From Cudoniella acicularis (taxonomy: Eukaryota > Ascomycota > Leotiomycetes > Helotiales > Helotiaceae): a DNA stretch of 21,485 bases. The stretch is from NCBI GenBank assembly GCA_013054445.1, contig JAAMPI010000993.1, positions 1 through 21,485 of the forward strand. The letters run 5' to 3'. A model generated the notes under the pieces. That model saw nothing but the letters and a program-made list of their open reading frames with translations. It was not told where the DNA came from and did not search any database. Position numbers and translations under genes: made by a program. Positions 1-10,194 of the stretch are shown here, one piece after another (the first letter of the stretch is position 1; every line of letters begins with the position of its first letter).

Positions 1-2210
1 CTCGTAAGGTACGCGTAGTATCTCTAATAATACTTCTTCGAGTAAGGATATATAAAAGACTAGATATATGTTTATATTCTTTAGTAGAGCTAATTTAAAC
101 GTTAATAGTCTTCTAGTAGTCTTAATTTTATATAGTCTAATCTTCTTATAGTTAAGTTTATCGTTTAGTCGCTTCGTATTAATGTTTTTTTAAAGAAGAT
201 AGACTCTATCTCTCTTTTTTAAGGTAGGCTTTTAACTACGTGTCTAATTATAGTAAAAGGCGTTTCTTTCTACTATAAACTTAAGTTCTTTTATAAGTTC
301 TATATAAAGTAACTTTATCTTATCGACCTAGATTTAGGTATACTAGTTCTTAATATCTATAAGTCCTAGTTCTCGGTATACTACTAGTTTATAGCCGTGA
401 TTCGTATAGAATAGCGTAATAAGTGTTATATCTATTATTAAACTATTATAAGAAAACTATATTATAGATAATATTTTTACTTAGTTGTTTTATTAATAGT
501 TTATATAATACCTTAAATATACTTCGATTACCTAGTTTATTCTCTCTATCTTATCGTTTATCTATAAGTAGAATACGGTTAATATCTTACGCTTAACCCT
601 AAGGTAAACAGTTAATATTATCTAAAATTTCGATATAAAGAGTTTATCTCGATCTAATACGATCTCTTCTAATAGTTCGTATCGAGCGACTACCTCTTTT
701 AAGAAAACATAGGCTAAGTCCTCGGCTATACTATTCTCTATATATAATAATAAGATTACGTACTTCGTAAGCCTTTTAGTAATAACTAGGATAGAGTTAT
801 ATTCTACTCTCGTTATTCGATTAAGAGATCTTAATAGTTTAACGATAAAGTCTTATAATATTGTTTTCTATAGTATAGGTAATACCGGTATTATACCTAT
901 CTATCTATAAAGAGAATAGTAGCTTAGTTTATTCTAAATATAAGTGTCGTAGTCGCCGACTACTTGATTTACTAGTAACCTTAGCTTAGGGTATTAATAA
1001 TTCTTTATTATTCTTTTATACGTTCTTTTTACTCTTTAATAGCTATATACTAGTAGTAAGTATTAATCGGCGATAAAGTCCTAGATAATTATTAAGAGAA
1101 TAAATATTTTCTCTATTTTAGCTCGTTATAGAGTTCTGTCTTTTATATATAACTCTTTATCTAAATATAGGTTATACGTAACTTCTTATCTAATAGCCTT
1201 ATAGATTCGTTTAATCTATAGGCTAAGGTTGTCTATAGTCGTAATCTCTCTAATTATTAGTATAAGGTCTTCGTTTTCTAGGGCACGGAAGATCGCTGTT
1301 TCCTCGTATTCCTTATTGTTTTCGTACCCTAGCTTCCGGCTAAGAGCGTCTATTCTAGTATTATCGGTTTCTTTTATATATTTTATCGTAAGGTCGTAGC
1401 TCGCTAATTTCTTTAACTATCTAGCTAACCGTCTATTATCTAAGATCTTAATAGTAGTAAAGGTCTATAGATTTATATAGTCGATATATATAGTAATCGG
1501 GAATCAGGCCTTTTAGAGATAAACTCGCTAATATTATAGTACTTCTATTATCGTAAGTAGTTCTTTTTCGTAGATATTATAATTCTATTCGGCTAGTAAT
1601 ATTTTCTATAAAAAATAAGCTATAAGGTATAACTTATCGTTATTATCTAGTTAAAGATATATTATTCTTATCTATATATTAGACGCGTTAGTCTCGACGA
1701 TATTTAACTTATTATCTCGATAGCTATATAAGATAGGTTCTTGTTTAAATCGTTTCTTAAGTTAGAAGAAGGCCTTACTTTCTTTCTTATTCTATACGAA
1801 CTCGATATCTTTTCTTATAAGCTATATAAATAGTTCGGCGATTCTTAAATACCTTTTAATAAATATTCGGCTAAAGTTTATAAATCTTAAGAATATTTAG
1901 ACGTCCTTAACGTTTTATAGTTTAGTTTATTTCTTAATTATTCTAGTTTTTTTTAAGGTCGATAGCGATTTCTCTAGGCCTTATAATATAGCCTAAGAAT
2001 ATCGTCTCCTTAACTCTAAATCGGTATTTAGATAGTTTAAGCCTCGAGTTAACTTTTATTAATACTCGTATAACTTATTTAATATACGTCTTATAGTCTT
2101 CTTCCCGCTTAAAAAAGACTAGGATATTATCTAAATAATATATAACTATAATATCTAAATATTTATATAATATAAAAGAACAAATATAACCTAAAAAGAA
2201 AAGAGTTTAA
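1..2210 (-). mobile_element. RIP-degraded Ty3/gypsy retrotransposon, partial pol (RT, RNase H, integrase)
   Basis: No open frame survives, but conceptual minus-strand translation gives pol motifs in the Ty3/gypsy order. A reverse transcriptase active-site relic reads YLDN at 2126-2137, where the family has YxDD. An RNase H start resembling ETNAS lies near 1678-1695. The RNase H/connection segment with KETDNTR and DALSRKLGYEN is at about 1317-1396. Integrase core pieces follow: RLTKYVILL (about 750-795), LDRDKLF (about 637-660) and ERINQVIEVYLR (about 513-550). The tail SLLEEVLLEILRVPYE reaches base 1, so the element continues outside the window. Stops in every frame, TpA richness and near absence of CpA and TpG indicate RIP, which is an inference from composition. 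Asp-to-Asn change at the catalytic site fits G-to-A mutation. Recognisable RT ends near 2180, so gag, protease and the first part of RT are missing. The copy cannot encode working enzymes. Confidence 0.88.
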
Positions 2211-2828
2211 ATAGACATTAATTTGACTTAAGAAAAAGAAGCTAAGCTACTCGAGAACACGTCTTTTATCCTCCTTTGTATAGGTCACGTGTCTATAACC
2301 GCGTAACTACCTATTAACTAACTAACTTCTCTATTATATACGTCCCCTATCTATAAGAGCTCGTCCCCTAAGCTCTTGACCTAGGTCCTTATGTCTAATT
2401 AAAGTAAGCTCTTGTCTATATCTAAGTCTAAACCTAATATCTAATCTAGTACTATACCGCTAGCTCCCCTGTTAACAACTCTACCTAGCTTTGCCTAGTG
2501 CTGTCAGCTACCCCGCTCGTATAGAGGTCTTCTTATATTCGGCTAGTACCGTATCTATAAGCTATTCTAGCTGTCTCCTGATTCTATTAGCTCAGGTCTA
2601 GCTAGTCCTATTCCTATTCCTATTCTTCCGCTAGATAATACTGTCTTATGTTTAGGGGTTCGTCTTGTTCGTCTTTATAGATACTCGTCGTACGAGAAGG
2701 AAGGGAGGAGGCTTCGTGAGCCGGGCTTAAGAAGAGGGTTCGTAGAAGGTAGGTAGTCGAATCGAAGGAGAGAAAAGGACGCGACCGCGACAGAAGCTCG
2801 ACTCGAAAAGGGGCTTAACTGCCACGGT
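2211..2828. other. Unresolved repeat-derived DNA, possibly containing an LTR piece
   Basis: This stretch has no supportable gene. It is rich in CTAG and TCTA words and still CpA-poor, so it probably belongs to the RIP-affected transposon block. On the minus strand, 2165-2350 has an LTR-like look: a CACGTGAC box, followed by a pyrimidine-rich run that stops exactly where reverse transcriptase similarity begins. That suggests either a nested LTR or a rearranged 5' half of the element. No second LTR copy is visible in the window to prove it. From about 2690 base composition rises towards ordinary GC content. Confidence 0.3.
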
Positions 2829-2990
2829 GGCAGACGACGGTTCGAAAGAAGGAAATGCCATCTAGGCAGACGATGATTCGCAAGGGACTCGATAACTTAG
2901 ATGCCTTTCTCATTATAGTAGACGACGATTCAGAAGGTGCTCGATAACTCAGATGCCTTTCTCTTAGGCAAACGGCGATTCGTAAAGGTA
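2829..2990 (+). repeat. Degenerate tandem repeat, about 50 bp units
   Basis: Four successive units begin with variants of GGCAGACGACGATTCG, at about 2829, 2865, 2917 and 2967. Units two and three also share ACTCGATAACT and GATGCCTTTCTC blocks. Unit lengths are about 36, 53 and 50 bp, and the last is incomplete. No coding potential was recognised. It may be a tandem array inside an LTR or an old minisatellite. Confidence 0.7.
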
Positions 2991-3185
2991 CTATATTATA
3001 TATAAAAAATAAAAATAACTATAATATTAAAGAGATAAAAAAGTTATTAAGATAGATAAAGGGCTTATGAAGAGCGATTTATAATACTTTTAAATAATAA
3101 TAATAATAGAATTTTATATAATGAGGAGGCATCGGTAGGTAAAAGAAGTCACGTGTCAGAAGAAAAGGATCAGTTACAGAACTAA
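2991..3185. other. AT-rich intergenic stretch
   Basis: An AT-rich segment of about 130 bp (roughly 2990-3120), with runs such as AATAATAATAATAG, followed by ordinary sequence carrying a CACGTG hexamer near 3151. No gene or RNA was recognised. It appears to be the right edge of the transposon-derived block. Confidence 0.5.
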
Positions 3186-3320
3186 TCTCTGGCCCCGAGG
3201 GTGCCAGAGAAGGCTCCTTTTTATTAGCTATCTGCCACTAATAAGAGTCCGGTGCTAAGATCCAATGACAGCATTACGGGATGTCATCGTCGGACATCCC
3301 GTACCGCATAATAAGGAGCC
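3186..3320. repeat. Cluster of nested inverted repeats (fold-back or MITE-like)
   Basis: Four sets of complementary arms occur in 135 bp. TCTCTGG (3186-3192) pairs with CCAGAGA (3204-3210). TTATTAG (3221-3227) pairs with CTAATAA (3238-3244). The perfect 11-bp arm TACGGGATGTC (3275-3285) pairs with GACATCCCGTA (3293-3303) across a 7-base loop. An outer pair, GGCTCCTTTTTATTA (3212-3226) with TAATAAGGAGCC (3309-3320), encloses the last two. The density of arms suggests a fold-back transposon fragment or a structured RNA. No encoded product is seen. Confidence 0.65.
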
Positions 3321-3566
3321 CAGAGCCATGATCCAGGATGACAGAGGTTTGCTACCGACATCATCCCAAAGCTCCGGCAGCCACCCAGGCCACGTGACGT
3401 CCGCCAGCGTGCATGCAAGCGAATCACATCACATTTTAATATAGTTCGCTTATTTTAATAGAATACGAATTCGTATATCTTCTAATGGAAGCTGCATTTT
3501 AAAGTGAACACTCGGCTTTATATTTGTATGTTACCCTAACTGGGGGTCATGTCTCATCTTCCTCTG
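3321..3566. other. 3' flank of the ABC transporter pseudogene
   Basis: No gene is seen. A partial direct repeat of the preceding block occurs (GATCCAGGATGACAGAG near 3331 against GATCCAATGACAG near 3260). A short AT-rich piece follows at about 3430-3490. The transporter's 3' untranslated region probably lies within the 80 or so bases next to its stop. Confidence 0.4.
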
Positions 3567-6500
3567 CTACAGATGCGACAAACTCTTTTCAGCAGCTTTC
3601 TTGATGGCTTCGATATCTCCCGATTCCTTACATAAGCGACGGAAAATAGCATCCTCCCCGAGGCGCCCGAGCAACTGATTAACGCTTCCCTGCTCAACGA
3701 CAAGACCCTTTTCCAGCACAACGATGTGGTCATAATCAGCTATAGTAATCAGCCGATGCGCAATCGTCAAAACAGTTGTTCCAGCAGCGACGCTAGCACG
3801 CAAGCCCGCTTGAATGAGCGCATCGACTGCATGGTCGACAGAAGCCGTCGCCTCATCGAGCACAAGGAGACGTGATCGACGAAGTAAGGCACGTGAGATG
3901 CACAGCAACTGGCGCTAGCCGCGAGAAAGTGCACTGGCAGTATGGTCCAATTGTAGACCCTGCGACACTGATACATGCGATGCGTCGATAAGATGTACAG
4001 TGCGAAGTACAGAAAGTATTTCAGCATCACTGTGGCGATTCTGGGGATCAAGATTGTCGCGAAGGCTGCCGTCAAAAAGGGTTGGATCTTGGGGAACAAC
4101 GGTGACAACTTGGCGTAGCCGCTCCAGTGTGACGGCTGCAATGTCGACGCCATCGATAGTGATTTGACCACTATCCGCTTCCAGTCCGCGAATAAGTGCC
4201 AGTGTAAGGGTGCTCTTCCCAGCTCCCATGCGCCCTACAATTGCCAAACGCTTCCCTGCCTCGATCTCGAAGCTAATGTCTTTTACAACAAGATCAAGAT
4301 CCGGCGCGTATCGTGTACTGTAGTTATTAAAAACCACTTGTCCCTTGGCGGGCCATTCCCCCGGCACATGGATATCCCTCTTCAGCGGTTCCATAGGTTC
4401 TTGTTCGATTTCCGTGTATTCGAGGATCCGGTCAACTGAGTTGAGATTCTGCTGAACGATGGCAAAAATTTGCACAAACCAAAGGACATTTTCGGTGAAC
4501 GTCACAGAATATATAAGGGCAAGGCCCGCGGCGCCGGGACTGATGAGCCCCTGGTTCCAAACTATGAAAGCTCCCACGAGAAAAGATATAACAGAGCTCA
4601 GAAAGCCAATCCGAAAGGTTAGCCATTCCTTGCTAGCCCAGAGCAGAATATATGGCTGGTTTAGTCGGTCAACAAAAGCACGATTCTGTGCAGTGAACCA
4701 AGATGCTCGAGCATACGCCCGGATACTCACACAACCTGCAAGACTTTCTCCCAGCTGCTGGTATAGAGGAGATCGCTCAATCGCCTCAATTCGTTTAAGA
4801 TCTCGAGAGCTATTAATGTATACAGCCATGACCATGTAATATACCAAGCAAATGATAACAGCCACAAACAGAAACGCCGGTAGAATAATGGATATGAGTG
4901 CAAGGACCATCGCTATTGACGAGAGAATCTGGAATGCACTGATCGAAAAGGTGGCCAGCGACTGGTCCATAACGCCAACATCGCTAGAAAGTCGATTCGT
5001 TATCTGGCCAAGCGGCACTTGATCAAAGAACTGTAGTCTCGAATATACTACCGACTTCAGGAGGCGATCATAGATTTTCCTCGATGCTTTTAGCGCGCCA
5101 GTGAACGCAACAGCATCGCGGAAAAAAAGTGCCAAATACATATGCAAGGCAGATGATGGCGTATATTGTAAGGTAATATACTGAATTGACCTTTTCCATT
5201 TCTTTCATGGCATTCTGTGTAGCAGCTTCGGTGGAATCTTCCTTCCTTCGGTCATACTCGTGTGCCCACTCCTTTATCCACAGATTTGTCGTAAGGGAGA
5301 TCAGTTGTTGCCCAGTAAAGACAAATATAAGGGTTATCCAGTACAAGTGGGAGCCCATTGCTACCAAATATGACCGAAAAACCGGCCAAGCAACTGCACC
5401 TTCGGACTTGCTCTCCGAGTAATGTGGTGTTGAAAACTCCTGGTGGCAATCATCATCGTCGAGAATTTCAGTATCCAGAGACGTCCTTGACGACACAAAT
5501 TCTCTCAGTACACCCGACTTAGGTTGAAGATCATTTGACTCAGAACTCGAAGAAGATTTTGAAAGTGTCTCGACTTTACGCTCAAGTATGTCCGTTGCAA
5601 AGAAACCGGCCGAGATCAGATATTGAGCCGAACCTTTGCTTTTGACCCGACCGGATTCAAGTATGACGGCAAAATCACAGTTTGGAATCGCCAGCTGGGT
5701 ATGGTGAGTGGCAAGGATGCAAGTGCGATTATGCATTAGGGGACCTTTTATGGCGTGGAAGAAGATGTGGTTTGCTGTTCGAGAATCCACGGCGCTGAGG
5801 CAGTCGTCAAGTAGAACATACTTGGCAATACTATACAATGCCCTAGCCAATGCTACTCTCTGTTTCTGACCTCCCGAAAGTCGATTTCCATTCTCTCCGG
5901 CCATCGTATCGTCCCCATTATCAAGGGCAGCAAGGTCTTCGCGTAATGCCACGGCATGCAGCACCGAAGAATAACGGTGGCCGTTGTAAGGAAGTCCAAA
6001 CAAAATGTTGGCTCGGATGCTTTGATTTAATAACCAGGGCTCCTGTGGACAATACGCAGTTGTTATTGTTAGACTGTCCCAACCGTTATGTAAGCTGGAT
6101 CGGCCAAATGCCACTTCACCCAAAGGGTCGTGAGGGAGATGTATTTGGCCACTGATCAATTCCATTTCTCCCAGCAAAGCAAGCAACAGTGAAGATTTTC
6201 CTGATCCGCTAGGACCACAAACAACGTTTAGCGCACTTTCTTGAAACTTAATTTTGAGACCTTGTAGTTGGAACGGGTGAGAAGAAGGCAAATCTGTCAT
6301 ATGAATGCCCTCTAAACCGGCAGAAGTGGGGGTTCTGCTAGTTGGCCATGCAAGAGTAGCGTTGTCAAAGCCAACAGAAGATATGTTGGTGGTTGCAAGC
6401 TGAGAATATTTGTCTGTTTCTCGTTCCTGTAAAAACTCGTCGACGCGGAGCACGGAAACGTGAGCTCGAAGGAGAAAGGATATCGAGTCGGCCATTCTGT

Positions 6501-8275
6501 TCAGAGGAATGCGAAGAATTGCAAACAGTGCCAATGCAGGAAAGGCTGTTGAAGTTCCGAGATCATTGCCCCACACGACAGTGAAGAAAAAGCAGGTGAA
6601 GATAGTCACAATGAATGGTAAAGAGTAAAAGAGTGTCATGGATATGGACCACCAGATAAAGCGTGAGCGCATTTGCTGGAGTTCGGTATGCCGCTTTTCT
6701 AACACGCCCTTGATGAAGGAAGCCTCCCATGCGAGGTATTTGATAGTGCGGATATTATTAATGAGGTCTTTGCTGGACTGGACCCGTGAGTCACTTGCTG
6801 TCAAAACTTGCCCCTGGACCGCCGCCAACTTCTTCGATAGCAGGATATTTAAGGGAAGAAGTCCTATCATGAGTAACACACCGACTACCCCACTTGGGCC
6901 CAAAAGCCGGTAAAGTAGCCATGTAGCAATCATAGTCTGTACAGGAAAGCTGACCCATACCAGATGCACATTCGCACTAATCTCGCTGATAAATTCTGCA
7001 TCAACCGACATGAGGTTGAGTATGTTACCATCACTGGCACAGTCTCCAGCAGGATTATTGCCGTTTGACTCGTCCTGGGATGGTGCATGAGGTGGTTTTG
7101 CCATTCTCTTCCGCAGGACCTTTGCATAAATCTCGCTGATGAGAACGGTGCGTAACTTGGCACTGATTTGGCGTCCAATCCATTCGCATTGACAGTCTGC
7201 AATACCCGTGAAGAGGCCGGAGACAAGAAGTCCACTTATACAAAGCCATGTGGTGCTACGGGTCATTGTACCAGGGGACTCCAGTTCCGCAAGTATAAGC
7301 CTGATCAATATTGCTGGAACGAACACAGTGAAGCTCACCACTGCGGCCCATGCACCTTGTCGGAGAACCTCATATTTGAAAAAGTGATAAATTCGCCAGA
7401 GAAGAGGAAGTGTTGTCGATACGGCGGCATAAAATCCCGGAATAACCACGACGGATTTCTGGTCGCGGTTCAGTGGGTAGAGGTCTGAAGCCTGAAGGGT
7501 ACCACGAAAAGCCTTCCATACAAGACCATCAATCCACGAGTACGTCAGGTAAGATATAATACTGGCAATCTCATCTTTACCTGGCGGGGAGATAAAAGTA
7601 CGGGCACCAAAGCGTGGCTGCGCGCGAAATCGTCGTGCTGTCAAGTGAAAAAGACAGAGGATAGTGAACAAAGCCAACCGCGTATAGAAGGCTATGCGCC
7701 ATAATCCCAACAAAGCGTGTTGATCAACCACAACTGCGAGCACAATCACGAGCGCGCAGAGCCACTGCACTGACATAAAGAAAACTCGAGTGTAGCTGGA
7801 AACGGCCATCTTGTCCAAGACTCCTAGCTGCAACTGAGTTGCGTGCCACAAGAAGCAGCAGCAGATAAGCCGAAAATATAACCATAGCGAGAGGCGAGGG
7901 GTGATCGTACGCTGTGCGGCCTGAAATTATAAGACTGAGACTGAGAATAGTGTCTGCCAGGACCACGATAATCTCGAGGACTGCGATGCGCGGCGGAATC
8001 GTGGAGGTGGCTTCAAATTGCGGAGATGTCGTCGCCCCTCTAAATGCATTCCCTTCCTCCTCCTCCTCCTCCTCCTCCTCCTCGGCAGCTACGGGATCGA
8101 ATCCATCTACACTGCGTGCATTGTGGACCAGAAGGGAATAAAAGCGAGTGGCCAATAGGGCCAAAGAAACCAAACATGTTGCCAAAGGGATGAGTTTACT
8201 GAGATAGTTATTTTGAACGCAATCTGAAACACGTCCATTATTCCATAAAGGAAATGGACAGATGAAGGGCATCAT
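3567..8275 (-). pseudogene. ABC transporter, ABCC/MRP type, full-size, disrupted
   Basis: The pieces joined conceptually make about 1,570 residues, normal for a fungal ABCC transporter with an extra N-terminal membrane domain. This family exports or sequesters conjugates and drugs across the plasma or vacuolar membrane using ATP; the substrate is unknown. Translation starts at 8275, and hydrophobic segments plus an E10 run follow. Membrane domain 1 lies at about 7780-6400. NBD1 has Walker A CGPSGSGKSS (about 6192-6218), signature LSGGQKQR (about 5860-5883), LLDDCLSAVD and ATHH. Membrane domain 2 lies at about 5330-4500. NBD2 has Walker A VGRMGAGKST (about 4208-4240), [12 protein letters not shown] and an H-loop AHRL. 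There are three lesions: a frame change near T4 at 7781-7784, one at T7 5122-5128, and TAG at 3915-3917 within [13 protein letters not shown]. Removing one T at each run restores frame. The two T-run lesions could be assembly errors. Apart from these the reading frame is well preserved, so decay is recent. Confidence 0.85.
8055..8083 (+). repeat. TCC trinucleotide microsatellite
   Basis: A run of TCC triplets on the plus strand. On the minus strand it encodes ten consecutive glutamates in a loop between N-terminal membrane segments of the ABC transporter. It is a likely site of length polymorphism and does not disturb the frame. Confidence 0.9.
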
Positions 8276-9164
8276 GCGTCGTTGGTTGTGTCGCTGGGCG
8301 TGAGTAACGCAAGCACAGGAACAGAAACGAGGAGATCTAGGAAGAGACGGTTCCCTACCTCATTTAGGGGTCGCGGCAGGTGATGTGCGCATAGATACTG
8401 TAGAGTATCCGAACCGGCTACAGATCGACGAATCCAGAAGGTATCAGATATTTATAGGGTATATATATACGAGTAATTACCTACCGTCTTCTCCCATTTT
8501 ATTCAGCGCCAGCTACCTAAGTAGGCACAAGTTGGTGCCTTGTTGCCTGTCGCCATAATAATCGTACCCACTTGCCTCCGCGGCACATCTTCGTATTGGT
8601 TTTTCAGCTAATTATGGAAATAACGTCGCTGTATGTGCTGTCGTTGGTTTTACGCGCCCTCGTACTCAAGCCCGAGCATAGTTGGTTTTTTACAAGGCCG
8701 AACACCGAGTACATCCGTTCGGGTTTTTTGACAGGGACTGAGAGGTGAGCACTGGGTACAACTGTTGGTTTTGACTGCTAATCTACTTCTACCTACCTAA
8801 GTAGGTAATCTACTTGGTTGGTACTAACATTACAGGGATATGTGTTCTTCGGCGAATAGAGCTGTAGAGTTCGCATTTTATATTTGTGAATATCAGTTGC
8901 GTTCGGATAGAAAGTTTGGTTCTCAATACTTTGATAAAGAATTCTGCAAAGATTCTATATTATTAGATTCCTAGTTATCCCTTTGCGAATTGTACAATCA
9001 GGTCGGGTAAGTCAGCGTCACATTCGCTTATAATCCATGCCCTGCTTTGACCCCCCTACCCACACATAGAATTTAATTTTTAATTAATTCTTAATTATTT
9101 TCTTTCTAAACTTTCAACTATAGGTGTCGCACTAAATAATACCCGTATAGTGTTTATACTAGTC
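8276..9164. other. Intergenic region upstream of the ABC transporter
   Basis: No gene is supported. It should hold the promoter of the leftward transporter. GTTGGTTTT or TTGGTTTT occurs four times on the plus strand, near 8596, 8644, 8682 and 8765. ACCTAAGTAGG-type words occur near 8514 and 8796, and a small hairpin AGGCAC-AAGTTG-GTGCCT near 8521. From about 9060 the DNA becomes AT-rich and TpA-rich, leading into the mariner relic. Whether any of these motifs is regulatory cannot be told from sequence. Confidence 0.45.
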
Positions 9165-9650
9165 TAGAGACGTGATATCTGGACCCTATATTTAGAAGGA
9201 TATACACCGACCTAGATTTCACGCAAACTTAAACACCCTCGCACTATAATTTCCTCATTTATTACCCGTTAATCTATTTACCCTGATATAACGTTTAAAA
9301 CTAAGCCAAGAAGTAGTCGTCTAAAGGAAATCACTTCCCGGGGAGAAAGAGCCCTTATACGTACGGTTACTCGAGACACAAGGGTGACCTTAAAAGCGCT
9401 TAGAACGCCTTCTAAATCCGGCAAGCGTTTAAACTACTACACAGTCGCAATTATCCTTAAATCCTTCGGAAAAGCAAAGCGGAGACCACGTAAAAAGCCC
9501 TTTCTTTTAGCACTACACAAGAAAAATCGTAGGATCTACTATAAAGCCGAAAAAGCTATAAAAAGGGACAATCGGAAGGTGTGTTAGAGCGACGAGGTTA
9601 CCTTCGAAGTAGGAGAGGATTTATAAACATTTTAGGTAACAAGGGGGCCT
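9165..9650 (+). mobile_element. Tc1/mariner-type transposase relic, N-terminal half
   Basis: One plus-strand frame (codons starting at multiples of 3) shows the N-terminal part of a Tc1/mariner transposase, broken by stops. A first helix-turn-helix reads RDIWTLYLEGYTPT*ISRKL from 9171. It is followed by HPRTIISSFITR and, after a gap, by the second DNA-binding part: TKPRSSR, GERALIRTV and LKALRTPSKSGKR. Next come KRRPRKKPFL and KVC*SDEVTFEVGEDL, where family members have WSDE with the first catalytic Asp. The stops at CAG- and TGG-like positions fit C-to-T or G-to-A changes in CpA/TpG context (RIP, inferred). Similarity ends near 9650; the remaining catalytic residues and the right terminal repeat are missing. 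It cannot transpose. Confidence 0.75.
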
Positions 9651-10019
9651 AGAAGGGAAGAAAGAGGGTAACACTTTACCAGAGCCGTCAATGATGAAAT
9701 AGTACTGGCTGTCTGTCAAGACGCCGTCTAGTGGCACCTGGACTGGCTGTCGACCCTCCCTATCGACGGCGAAACGGCTATTGTTAAAAGCGTTACCGGC
9801 GATGATCTGACATGCCAGAAGAGCTGTCCTATGATGTACACCATAGGCAGGAGTACCATCTGCTGCTACTGTGCTATCCACGCGTGGAAGGGTTAGAAGC
9901 AGACCGGACGTGCGGTACCCGGGATGGTGGAAGCAGATATCATCATCTTGGGAATCCAATTCGAGGGGCTGAGGTGGGTGTTGCCGTGCTAGAAAGGGTA
10001 GCGGATCTGCTGTGGCCAT
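9621..10019 (-). pseudogene. Truncated N-terminal copy of an HNH-nuclease-family gene
   Basis: From the ATG at 10019 the frame gives 133 residues. The middle aligns by eye with the N-terminal domain of the intact gene at 10824-12221. Shared pattern: an H-x-x-Y turn before a [G/V]LLLTL strand, YGV followed by A-rich residues, I(I/S)(A)GN, and D(S/C)xxYYF near the end. The HNH region is absent. Similarity stops at about residue 115 (DGSG), beside the mariner relic, and the last residues look like run-through into foreign DNA. A GTAAAGTG donor-like site occurs there, but the nearest acceptor would make an intron of only about 31 bases. The likeliest reading is a tandem duplicate cut off by transposon insertion and deletion. 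An expressed short protein is possible but unsupported. Confidence 0.6.
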
Positions 10020-10175
10020 CTTGGGATGATAAAGAGATCCACGACAACGATAGAGACACAAGGCGGTAGAAGGAGTGGTGGCGGCGGTGATGGTCAGGTT
10101 GAAGGTCAAATGAGTGTAGGTAGAAAGCCATATGGATTCAGGTTTCAGAGCAAAACTAGCTAAATGCACTACTTT

Positions 10176-10194
10176 TTGTTGCCGGAGGCAACAA
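10176..10194. repeat. Short perfect hairpin
   Basis: TTGTTGCC and GGCAACAA form 8-bp arms around a GGA loop. It lies about 160 bp upstream of the truncated HNH-family copy. No T-run makes it look like a terminator, and its role is unknown. Confidence 0.6.

Noticed and set aside
7834..7966. Possible intron explaining the N-terminal frame change of the ABC transporter
   Set aside because: A phase-compatible GT-AG pair exists but would remove a good hydrophobic membrane segment; a one-base change at the T4 run gives a better protein.
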